Shown here: positions 44,084 to 51,264 of the stretch, piece after piece
How the letters are laid out: each line of letters opens with the position of its first letter
How positions within the stretch are numbered: the stretch's first letter is position 1
NCBI GenBank assembly: GCA_965213905.1
Contig: OZ243922.1
Span: forward strand, 1,736,001 to 1,800,000
Source: SIRX01 sp965213905
Lineage (GTDB): Bacteria > Actinomycetota > Rubrobacteria > Rubrobacterales > Rubrobacteraceae
Direction of reading: 5' to 3'
Length of the DNA: 64,000 nt
Program-made: the position numbers and the translations under genes
The notes under the pieces: generated by a model
Told to the model about the DNA's origin: nothing
The model's database searches: none
Seen by the model: the letters and a program-made list of their open reading frames with translations, nothing else

Positions 44084-45354
44084 TACCGGCTTTCCCGGCG
44101 GGCCTCGCCTTCGGCCGCGACGTTGACCTTCCCGTTGACCTTTCCGTTGCCGTTTGTGTGCTCTTCATCTTCGAGCCAGGAGAAAAGGGCATCTTCCTGG
44201 GCGTGGAAGGCGTGTTCGGGTTGGGAGCCGGGCTCTCGTACCATCGGGGCTTTAAAGAACAGGCCGAATTGCTCCTGGGCGCCGGAGTCGCCGCGCAGTT
44301 TGGCGAGGTCTGCGAGGCGTGCGAGGTCCAGGACCAGCGGGGCGGCCAGCGCGGAGTCGCTGCACAGGAAGTCTACCTTGATCTGCATCCGCTGCCCCAG
44401 AAAGCCCGTGAGGTCCACGTTGTCCCAGGCTTCCTTGTCGTCGCCGCGGGGCCGATAGTAGTTGATGTTTACGATGTGGTCCGGTACTTCGTAGCCCAGT
44501 ATGTCGTCCAGGACGGAGCCTTTGGTGTCTATCTTAGAGGCCAGTGAATCCGGGTCCGAGAGTATGTGGCCGTCACCGTTGCCCAGGATGTTGGTCGAGA
44601 ACCAGCCGTCCACCCGCAGCGCCCGCGACCGGAAAGCCGGGGCCAGGACCGTCTTGATCATGGTCTGTCCCGTTTTGCCGTCTTTGCCGGCCACCGGCAC
44701 GCCTTCCCGGCGGGCCAGCTCCGCAAGGGCCGGTGTATCCGCGGCGACGCTCGGCGTAAAGTTGACGTAGGGTACCCCTTCCAGGATCGCGGCGTAAGCG
44801 TAGAGCATCGCCGGGCTGATATCCGGGTCTTCTTCGTCCAGGCCCTTCTCGAAGGCCTCGGCCGAGGCGAGCGCGGGTGAGTCCGGGTCTCCGGTTCGCT
44901 CCACCGAGGCGAGGTTTACGAGCACGACGCCGTCTAGGTCGTTTTCTTCCCTAAAACACCGCAAGTCCTCCCGAATAATCTCCGTACGGCCCCGGTGGTC
45001 TTCGGCGCTGACGCAGTGGGTGCCGGAGGCGTTGCGGCAGAACCCGGGGTTGACCACGGCGGGCCAGGGCCGGATGTCCGCCAGTCGCGGTTTTGCGGCC
45101 CGGAGTTGCTCGCCGGAGAGGATTCCGTTGGACGCCGCCGCGCTCGCCAGGTCATCTTCACACAGGTCCCAGCCGCCGAACACCAGGTTCTCGTACGGCG
45201 TGAGACCGCCGAGACCGGCGAGCGGCAAGCCTTCCGTGCCGGCGGCACCCTGCCGAATAAGCTCCACCCCGGCCGCCGCAGTGGTCGCGACCGCGCCTCC
45301 CAAGCCTACGATCGCCACTCCTAAACGCCGGTCGTCCGTGCCGAACTCCTGCAT
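44083..45354 (-). CDS. Inositol-3-phosphate synthase-like protein
   Basis: The 423-residue protein resembles myo-inositol-1-phosphate synthase, which makes inositol-3-phosphate from glucose-6-phosphate with NAD. It has VAIVGLGGAVATTAAAGVEL, VLVNLASVERTGDP, YVNFTPSVAAD, VAGKDGKTGQTMIKTVLAPAF and ILGNGDGHIL with DHIVNINYYRPRGDDKEAWD. The C-terminus has a GNGKVNGKVN repeat. ATG 45354 has GGAGGG close ahead; a longer frame is unsupported. It is the first gene of the nine-gene operon and suggests an inositol core. In Rubrobacter inositol phosphate also feeds di-myo-inositol phosphate, an alternative role. Confidence 0.85.
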   Translation of the reverse strand: MQEFGTDDRRLGVAIVGLGGAVATTAAAGVELIRQGAAGTEGLPLAGLGGLTPYENLVFGGWDLCEDDLASAAASNGILSGEQLRAAKPRLADIRPWPAVVNPGFCRNASGTHCVSAEDHRGRTEIIREDLRCFREENDLDGVVLVNLASVERTGDPDSPALASAEAFEKGLDEEDPDISPAMLYAYAAILEGVPYVNFTPSVAADTPALAELARREGVPVAGKDGKTGQTMIKTVLAPAFRSRALRVDGWFSTNILGNGDGHILSDPDSLASKIDTKGSVLDDILGYEVPDHIVNINYYRPRGDDKEAWDNVDLTGFLGQRMQIKVDFLCSDSALAAPLVLDLARLADLAKLRGDSGAQEQFGLFFKAPMVREPGSQPEHAFHAQEDALFSWLEDEEHTNGNGKVNGKVNVAAEGEARRESR

Positions 45355-45546
45355 ACGCCCTCCAAACGAAGATCCCTTTAACAATCTGGCGCCCGGGGAC
45401 CTTGTACTCGTGTACCACCGTCGTACCCGGACGCGGCAGGCAGACTCTACGAAACGCGAGGGGCCGAAACTGTGTCCGAAAACCCTACCCGCAAAAACTT
45501 TCGTGCCGGTCTTTTCCCCGAACCCGTCTTCTGAAAGCGAGTAGGC

Positions 45547-45580
45547 ACTAACACTTTGGGGTAGTAGGAGGGGTGTTAGT
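45547..45580. promoter_or_regulatory. Inverted repeat between the nine-gene operon and divergent gene
   Basis: ACTAACAC (45547-45554) and GTGTTAGT (45573-45580) form a perfect 8-bp inverted repeat around an 18-base G-rich spacer. It lies in the 267-base divergent region, about 200 bases upstream of the operon's first gene and 42 bases before the 45622 gene. It may be an operator or a leader hairpin. Confidence 0.45.
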
Positions 45581-45621
45581 TTCAAGGTCGTCAGTGCAGT
45601 CCTATCGGTAAGGAGAACAAA

Positions 45622-45939
45622 ATGGCGTACAGCGTGATGGTGTGGCTCGTGAACCCCGGAGAATACCCGCAGCAGGAGCTCGAAGAAACCCGGGCCGCCG
45701 ACCCGGAAGAAGCGGCCGGCGCCGCGACGGGCTCGAACATAGGCCACGCCCTGCCCCGGATGGTCTACGGTGTCTACGAGGACCAGGAAGAAGCCGAACA
45801 GGCGCTCTTCAAGATCTCTAGCAGCCTGAAGGGCAACGAGCCTTTGAGGATCTCCGCGCAGTCCAGCAGAATATGGCTCGTCCCGGCGGACCGGGTCCAT
45901 TACGTGGTCTGCGAAGAGGTAGAGCGCCCGAAGGACTGA
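45622..45939 (+). CDS. Hypothetical 105-residue protein
   Basis: This small acidic protein (MAYSVMVWLVNPGEYPQQEL...) has a repeated Glu-rich helix and a beta-rich end (SRIWLVPADRVHYVVCEEV). I do not recognise it. AAGGAG lies ahead of ATG 45622. It is divergent from the nine-gene operon and is followed two bases later by an epimerase gene, so it forms an operon with that gene. The compact, soluble look suggests a regulatory or binding role, but nothing specific can be said. Confidence 0.7.
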   Translation: MAYSVMVWLVNPGEYPQQELEETRAADPEEAAGAATGSNIGHALPRMVYGVYEDQEEAEQALFKISSSLKGNEPLRISAQSSRIWLVPADRVHYVVCEEVERPKD

Positions 45940-45941
45940 AC

Positions 45942-46949
45942 GTGAAGCTTCTGGTGCTCGGCGGGACGGGTTTTCTCGGCTACCACGTGGCGGCCGAGGC
46001 CGTTCGCGCGGGCCACGAGGTTTCTACCTTTACCCGGGAAGGCGAAGCCCCGCTCCCGGAGGTGGAACCGCTGCAGGGCGACCGTCAGGGAAACCTCGAC
46101 GCCATAAAGGGCCGCACCTGGGACGGCGTGCTCGACACCTTCAGCGACCCGGAGGCCGTGGGGGAGACGGCCCGGCTGCTCTCCGGCAACGTCGGGGCTT
46201 ACGGTTTCATCTCCGGCATTACAAACTACCATCCCGACGGCCCGGCGGTCGTGGATGAAAGTTCGCCTTTGCGGCGGGCCGACGAGGGTGACGAGGGTGA
46301 CGAGGGCGATCCCCTGCATGAAAGGGGAATCGCCAAAATCCGTTGTGAGGAAGCCGTTACGGAGGAGTTCGAGGGTTCGGTCTTTATAGCGCGCACGGGG
46401 ATCATGGTGGGGCCCCGCGACCCGACCGACCGTTTTTCGTGGTGGCCGGCGCGTTTCGCCCGGGGAGGGGAGGTTCTGGCCCCCGGCAGGGCGGAACGCG
46501 AGGTCCAGTTCACCGACGCCCGGGACCTCGCGCGCTGGGTCGTAGAGATGCTCGGGGAAAACAAGGCCGGTACGTTCAACACCGTCGGGCCCGGCAGCGG
46601 GGTTTCTCTGGCGCGGGTGCTCGAAGCTTGCCGGCTGGCGGGCGGTGAGGAGGCCGGGGAGACCCGTGTGACCTGGGCCGGAGAGCAGTTCTTGAGAGAA
46701 AGCCTCTCCGGGGTGCCGGAAGAAGAACGACCGTTATGGTTTCCGGAAGATCAAATACCCTTCGACTCGGTGGACTCCTCGAAGGCGTTGGCCGCCGGTT
46801 TGAGCTTCCGTCCGGTAGAAGACACCGCCCGCGACACCCTGGGTTGGATCCGCTCCAGGCCACAAGGACAGGGGCTGCAGGCCGGTTTTTCTCCGGAGTT
46901 TGAGAAGGAGCTACTGCAAAGCTGGAAAGAGCAACGCTCTGGGGCTTAG
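45942..46949 (+). CDS. NAD-dependent epimerase/dehydratase-like protein
   Basis: The 335-residue extended SDR starts at GTG 45942 with KLLVLGGTGFLGYHVAAEAV, and has DGVLDTFSDPEAVGETARLL, YGFISGITNY and GIAKIRCEEAV in the region of the Tyr/Lys active site, though the usual YxxxK is not clear. It contains a DEGDEGDEGD stretch coded by three 9-bp repeats at 46281-46307. The longer frame upstream overlaps the 45622 gene and is rejected. It ends one base from a convergent small gene. Substrate unknown. Confidence 0.82.
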   Translation: MKLLVLGGTGFLGYHVAAEAVRAGHEVSTFTREGEAPLPEVEPLQGDRQGNLDAIKGRTWDGVLDTFSDPEAVGETARLLSGNVGAYGFISGITNYHPDGPAVVDESSPLRRADEGDEGDEGDPLHERGIAKIRCEEAVTEEFEGSVFIARTGIMVGPRDPTDRFSWWPARFARGGEVLAPGRAEREVQFTDARDLARWVVEMLGENKAGTFNTVGPGSGVSLARVLEACRLAGGEEAGETRVTWAGEQFLRESLSGVPEEERPLWFPEDQIPFDSVDSSKALAAGLSFRPVEDTARDTLGWIRSRPQGQGLQAGFSPEFEKELLQSWKEQRSGA

Positions 46950-46950
46950 A

Positions 46951-47175
46951 TCAGCCGGCGGAAGACCAGATGACGTAGGCGCCGGCGGCGAGTGCCAGGC
47001 TCCCGACGACCAGCATCCTGATACCCGCTACGAGGTGTATGCCGCGCTCGGGGATTGGGCCGATGCCGCCGCCTCTTTCTCCGCGGCCGCCGCGCAGCAG
47101 GGCGTAGATCCCGAAAAAGATACCGCCGAGGCCACCCAGGACGAGGAGTATCCCGAGCGCCAGGCCTGAAGACAT
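46951..47175 (-). CDS. Small two-helix membrane protein
   Basis: The 74-residue protein has helices LALGILLVLGGLGGIFFGIYALL and HLVAGIRMLVVGSLALAAGAYVIW joined by a Gly/Arg-rich loop. I do not recognise it. It starts three bases after the TPR gene stop, so they are co-transcribed. It may be the membrane partner of that TPR protein. Confidence 0.65.
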   Translation of the reverse strand: MSSGLALGILLVLGGLGGIFFGIYALLRGGRGERGGGIGPIPERGIHLVAGIRMLVVGSLALAAGAYVIWSSAG

Positions 47176-47178
47176 GGC

Positions 47179-48522
47179 CTAGCCTCGTTCCGAACCCGAA
47201 GCCATCCGGAAGAGCAGGTTGCGGAACTTCGGGTTGTCGCGCAGGGGGGCGAACTCCAGGGCACGCCGGAAGTGCTCCGCGTCGTTCTCGCCGGCCTCGA
47301 CGGCCTTCTCAATGTAGCCCAGCGACGAGTCGTAGTCGCCGTTTCGGGCCCGGATACTGGCGAGCGCCGAGAGGGCCGGCGAGTATCCGTCGTCGGCGGC
47401 GAGCGCCCGCACCAGCAGTTCCTCGGCGGTCTCCAGATCGTCTGTGGCGTAGTAGAGGCTGGCGTAGGAGTACAGGGCGCGCGGGTTACCGGGGTCGCTT
47501 TTGAGAGACTCTACAAAATGCTCCTCGGCCCCCGTCGCGTCACCCCGGCGTTCACAGATCAGACCAAGCTCCAGGTGGGCGTTCGGGTCCTCCGAGTCCA
47601 GTTCGAGTACCGCCTGGTAAGCCTCTTTTGCGCCGGCCTCGTCCTCTCGGGCCAGCCGCACCTCGCCTAAGGTGTAGAGGTGGCGCACCTCGTCGCGGCC
47701 CAGGGCGACGGCTTCCTCGGATAACTTGAGTGCTTCGCCGGTATCCCCTGCTTCGTTCAGGAGGTGGGCGGCGAGTTCGTCCCGGATCTCCGGCGAGCCG
47801 GGACACTCTTCGAGGCCTTTTCGGAAGGCCGCTTCGGCTTTCTCCGGGTGTCCGTTCCGGGCGTGGCAGATGCCTAAATTGGCGTGGGCCTCCCACCACT
47901 CCGGCGTCTCTTCTATGACCTCTTCGTAGGCTACGACGGCCTCCGGGTAGCGGCCGAGCATGTCCAACGTGTTCGCCTGGAAGGTGCGGGCGCCACTCTT
48001 CTGCTGCGCCTCGGCCGCGGCCTCCAGAGATTTTTCGAAAAAGTCCAAGGCCTGGGCGTAGTCGGCGGCGTCGAACGCTACGAGGCCCGCGTTTATGAGC
48101 ATGTCGGCGTCTTCGGGGTGGCTCCGGAGCCAGCGGCCGAACGTGGCCCGCGCCAGGTCCGGCTCCCGCATGAGCCCGTAGTAACGGCCGAGTTCGACGT
48201 ACGTCTCCGCGTATTCCGGGTCCGCCTCGATGGTCCGCTCTAGAAAATGTACGACCTTGAACGGCTCCTCCCGGCGCATCGCCACCATCGCAAGCCCCAT
48301 CCACGGCGCAAACCACTCCGCGTCGAGCTCCAGCGCGTCCAGGAAGCTTTCTTCGGCCTCTTCCAGCCGCTCCAAACTCAAGAGCGCGCGTCCCACGGCT
48401 TCGGCGGCCTCCGGGTTCTCCGGGGCGGCGTCCAGCGCCTGCACAAAGCGGGAGAGAGCCTCCTCGACCAGCCCTTCCTCCGCCAGCGTCTCACCCTGCT
48501 GCAAAAACTCTTCGTATTCCAT
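47179..48522 (-). CDS. TPR-repeat protein
   Basis: The 447-residue protein consists almost entirely of tetratricopeptide repeats, about 11-12 helix pairs with the usual A/G/Y/F/A/P pattern (for example AAEAVGRALLSLERLEEAEESFLDALELD and EDPNAHLELGLICERRGDATGAEEHF), forming a scaffold for protein binding. There is no signal peptide. ATG 48522 has no ribosome site but follows TAATCT by six bases, so it may be leaderless. A small membrane protein gene follows it. Function unknown. Confidence 0.9.
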   Translation of the reverse strand: MEYEEFLQQGETLAEEGLVEEALSRFVQALDAAPENPEAAEAVGRALLSLERLEEAEESFLDALELDAEWFAPWMGLAMVAMRREEPFKVVHFLERTIEADPEYAETYVELGRYYGLMREPDLARATFGRWLRSHPEDADMLINAGLVAFDAADYAQALDFFEKSLEAAAEAQQKSGARTFQANTLDMLGRYPEAVVAYEEVIEETPEWWEAHANLGICHARNGHPEKAEAAFRKGLEECPGSPEIRDELAAHLLNEAGDTGEALKLSEEAVALGRDEVRHLYTLGEVRLAREDEAGAKEAYQAVLELDSEDPNAHLELGLICERRGDATGAEEHFVESLKSDPGNPRALYSYASLYYATDDLETAEELLVRALAADDGYSPALSALASIRARNGDYDSSLGYIEKAVEAGENDAEHFRRALEFAPLRDNPKFRNLLFRMASGSERG

Positions 48523-48608
48523 AGAACCAGATTAAATCAGATAGCGCCGCCGGACAAAGTGTAAAATTCGCTGCCGAAAACAATCCCCGACCCGGAAGGG
48601 ACGCCCCC

Positions 48609-49085
48609 TTGAAAAACCCACCCGCGGTAGAGAAACTCGCCGTCCGCTACCAGGACCTCGACCCCTACGGACACGTCAACAACGCGGTACACTTGGGCTT
48701 CTTCGAGTCCGCCCGCGTAGCCTACTGGCGGGCGTTGGCCCACCAATTGGGCGTAGAGGGGCTCGAAGCCGGCGACTTTCCCGGCGTCCGCTACGTCATC
48801 GCCGAGGCGACCGTCCGGTATAAAGCCCCGATCTTCCTCGACGACGAGGTCTACGCCGCAGCCCGCATCCGCACCGTTACAAACCGCTCCTACACGATGG
48901 ACTTCGAACTCCGCACCGGAAAAAGTTTCGAAGAGGGAACATTGGCCGCCGAAGGCTCCGCCGCCCATGTCTTCTACGACACCGAGACCAACGAGGTGCG
49001 GCCCCGCCCCGAATGGTTCCTGTCCGCCGTCGCCGAGCTCGAAGGCTGTTCCGAAGAAGATTTCGCCCCGGAGGACCGGGCCTAG
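48609..49085 (+). CDS. Hotdog-fold acyl-CoA thioesterase (YbgC/FcbC type)
   Basis: The 158-residue protein has VRYQDLDPYGHVNNAVHLGFFESARVAYWR, the active-site helix with Asp, Gly-His and Asn-Asn of 4-hydroxybenzoyl-CoA-type thioesterases, and the VRYKAPIFLDDEVYAAARI strands. It likely hydrolyses an acyl-CoA in the cytoplasm; the acyl chain is unknown. The start is TTG 48609 with GGAAGGGA ahead. Its stop overlaps the convergent aldo/keto reductase stop within one CTAG. Confidence 0.87.
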   Translation: MKNPPAVEKLAVRYQDLDPYGHVNNAVHLGFFESARVAYWRALAHQLGVEGLEAGDFPGVRYVIAEATVRYKAPIFLDDEVYAAARIRTVTNRSYTMDFELRTGKSFEEGTLAAEGSAAHVFYDTETNEVRPRPEWFLSAVAELEGCSEEDFAPEDRA

Positions 49086-49852
49086 CTTCCCAAACTAGAG
49101 ACTCGTCCCATTTCGTCCTCCGAGAGTTCGAAGTCGAAGATGTCCAGGTTGCTTTCTTGGTGCTCCCGGCTCTGCGCTTTGGGGATGGCGCAGACTTTCT
49201 CTTGCTGGACGAGCCAGCGCAGGGCTACCTGGGCCGGGGTTTTGCCGTGGGCTGAGCCGATCTCTTCCAGGGTCGCGTCGTTCGTGATGTGGCCTTTGGC
49301 GACGGGGCTGTAGGCGGTGAGCAGGTAGTCCAAATCTTGCGCCTGTTCGAGCAGTTCGTACTGCGGGTTGCGGGGATGGTACTCGACCTGGTTGCAGAAG
49401 ATTTCCGCGTGCCGCGTCGCCTCCTCGACCATTTCGGCCGGGAAGTTGCTCACCCCGATGTGCTTTACACTCCCTTCTTCCTGAAGTGTGACCATCGCCC
49501 CGAGAGTTTCTCCGAGGGGCACCCGGGGGTTCGGCCAGTGCATCAGCAAAAGGTCCACGTAGTCCGTGCCGAGCTTCTCCAGGCTCTCACGGGCGGAGCT
49601 TAGAACTTTATCGTGGGTGAAGTTGCCGGTGCTTAGCTTGGTAACGAGAAAAATCTCCTCCCGGTCCACGCCGGAGTCGCTTATGCCGCGGCCTACCTCT
49701 TCCTCGTTGCGGTACATCTGGGCGGTGTCTACGTGCCGGTAACCGAGCGACAGCGCGCTTTCCACAGCCTCCATGCAATCGCCGTCCGAAAGCCGCCAAG
49801 TGCCGAGTCCTATCGAGGGAACTTCTTCGTTCTTTATCTGTTTGTATTGCAT
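49082..49852 (-). CDS. Aldo/keto reductase
   Basis: The 256-residue TIM-barrel enzyme reduces aldehydes or ketones with NAD(P)H. It carries the catalytic tetrad Asp and Tyr (HVDTAQMYRNEEEVG), Lys (FLVTKLS) and His (LLMHWPNPRV), and IGVSNFPAEM. It is somewhat shorter than the usual 275-280. ATG 49852 has GAGAGGTG ahead; a frame 20 residues longer lacks this support. Substrate unknown. Confidence 0.88.
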   Translation of the reverse strand: MQYKQIKNEEVPSIGLGTWRLSDGDCMEAVESALSLGYRHVDTAQMYRNEEEVGRGISDSGVDREEIFLVTKLSTGNFTHDKVLSSARESLEKLGTDYVDLLLMHWPNPRVPLGETLGAMVTLQEEGSVKHIGVSNFPAEMVEEATRHAEIFCNQVEYHPRNPQYELLEQAQDLDYLLTAYSPVAKGHITNDATLEEIGSAHGKTPAQVALRWLVQQEKVCAIPKAQSREHQESNLDIFDFELSEDEMGRVSSLGS

Positions 49853-49925
49853 TGCACCTCTCTCTGTCGAAACCTTCCCCAATTTAGTACCCGCCAAAAG
49901 TACCACGGACACCGATAAGCTCCCC

Positions 49926-49931
49926 TAAAAT
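49926..49931 (+). promoter_or_regulatory. -10 box of leaderless methylase gene
   Basis: TAAAAT is followed by exactly six bases and GTG 49938, with no ribosome site, so the mRNA probably starts at the start codon. Confidence 0.5.
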
Positions 49932-49937
49932 AGCTGT

Positions 49938-50750
49938 GTGGAGTTACGAGACTTCGAATCCTACGGTGAGCCGGGCGCGATGGTCTACCGGGTGGACTGC
50001 GTGAAGCTCATGGACCTCATGCCCGCAGAGAGCGTGGACGTAATCTTCGCCGATCCACCGTACCGACTCTCTACCGGCGGCGTTACGGTAAAGGGTGGCC
50101 GGCTCGCCCCGGTGGACAAGGGAAGCTGGGACCGTTCGCGGGGGCTGCGAGAGGACCACAAGTTCAACCTGCGCTGGCTAAAGGCTGCCCGGCGTATCCT
50201 CAAACCGGATGGAACTCTCTGGGTAACCGGCACCCAGCACATAATCTTTAGCCTGGGGTTCGCGTTGCAGCAGCTCGGATACCGCATCGTCAACGACATC
50301 ATCTGGCAAAAGCCCAACGCAACCCCGAATGCTATGCACACGACATTTACACACTCTCACGAGACTTTACTCTGGGCAAGCAAAGGCAGAGGAGTTCGCC
50401 ACACCTTCAACTACGACCTCATAAACAGCCCGGACCCTACCGGCCAGGTCTCGTCCGTGTGGAGGATACGCACCGTCCCGAAAACCGAGAAACTGCACGG
50501 CTATCACCCGACCCAGAAACCGTTGCGGCTCGTGCGCCGGGTGCTGCTGGCTTCTACCCGGGAAGGAGCGTTGGTTTTCGACCCGTTCGCCGGTTCGGGT
50601 ACGACGGCGGTGGCGGCGAAGGAACTGAACCGCTTTTTTGTTGGGGCGGAGCTAGAAGAGGAATACGCGGAGCTCGCGGCGCGCAGAATCGGGGCGGCCG
50701 GGCGTGGCGACGTACTGCGAGAAATCTTCGGGCGGGGAGAAAGCGACTGA
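49938..50750 (+). CDS. DpnA-like solitary DNA methyltransferase
   Basis: The 270-residue enzyme is a beta-class amino methyltransferase: catalytic DPPY (D39-Y42) comes first and the SAM motif FDPFAGSGTTAVAAKELN near the C-terminus. The stretch after DPPY (RLSTGG... APVDKGSWDRS) resembles DpnA, which methylates adenine in GATC, so an N6-adenine target is likely but the site is not certain. There is no restriction nuclease next to it, so it may be a regulatory or protective methylase. It appears leaderless at GTG 49938 and is followed by a phosphoesterase with a one-frame overlap. Confidence 0.87.
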   Translation: MELRDFESYGEPGAMVYRVDCVKLMDLMPAESVDVIFADPPYRLSTGGVTVKGGRLAPVDKGSWDRSRGLREDHKFNLRWLKAARRILKPDGTLWVTGTQHIIFSLGFALQQLGYRIVNDIIWQKPNATPNAMHTTFTHSHETLLWASKGRGVRHTFNYDLINSPDPTGQVSSVWRIRTVPKTEKLHGYHPTQKPLRLVRRVLLASTREGALVFDPFAGSGTTAVAAKELNRFFVGAELEEEYAELAARRIGAAGRGDVLREIFGRGESD

Positions 50751-51229
50751 GTTTTCTCGTCGTGGTCCTCGCCGACACCCACGTTCCCCGCCGGGCGAAG
50801 GCGCTGCCGGATGGTTTGTTGCCCCATCTGGAGAAGGCGGACCTCATCTTGCACGCCGGAGACCTCATGGACCCGACGCTCCTTGACACCCTCGCCGTCT
50901 ACGCGCCGGTAAAAGCAGTCCGGGGCAACCTCGACCCGCCAGACTCCAGGTTACCGGAAAAGCTGGAGTTCGAGTTCGGTGGCGTTCGTATAGCCATGAC
51001 CCACGACTCCGGCCCGAAAAAAGGACGCCGGAACCGGATGCGCCGCCGTTTTCCGGAAGCCCGCGTCGTCGTTTTCGGACACTCGCACATCCCCTGGCTC
51101 GAAGACGAGGGCGGGCTACTGCTCCTCAATCCCGGCAGCCCGACGGACAAACGGCGGCAACCGGACTACACTTTCGCGCTACTAAGCATTGACGCCGGGA
51201 ACCCGAGGGCGGAGGTAGTCGCGCTCTAG
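50747..51229 (+). CDS. YfcE-type metallophosphoesterase
   Basis: The 160-residue protein has the calcineurin-like metal blocks LADTHVP, HAGDLMD, RGNLDPPD, AMTHDSG, VFGHSHIPW and NPGSPTD, typical of the YfcE phosphodiesterases. The likely start is CTG 50747, which overlaps the methylase stop as CTGA and has GGGGAGA seven bases ahead; the next candidate, a GTG about 15 bases later, would remove part of the first strand. Physiological substrate unknown; relatives cleave phosphodiesters or cyclic nucleotides in vitro. Confidence 0.87.
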   Translation: MSFLVVVLADTHVPRRAKALPDGLLPHLEKADLILHAGDLMDPTLLDTLAVYAPVKAVRGNLDPPDSRLPEKLEFEFGGVRIAMTHDSGPKKGRRNRMRRRFPEARVVVFGHSHIPWLEDEGGLLLLNPGSPTDKRRQPDYTFALLSIDAGNPRAEVVAL

Positions 51230-51251
51230 CCGGCGTGTACAGCGTCTCGCA

Positions 51252-51257
51252 TATAAT
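51252..51257 (+). promoter_or_regulatory. -10 box of leaderless K+ channel gene
   Basis: A consensus TATAAT lies seven bases ahead of ATG 51265, which has no ribosome site. This makes ATG 51265 the likely start and rules out the GTG 30 bases upstream. Confidence 0.55.
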
Positions 51258-51264
51258 CCCGGAT

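Noticed and set aside
36503..45354. Reading the operon as a plain mycothiol cluster
   Set aside because: No MshC ligase or MshD acetyltransferase is present, the GT4 is not a clear MshA, and YcaO, MBL and methyltransferase genes have no role in mycothiol synthesis.
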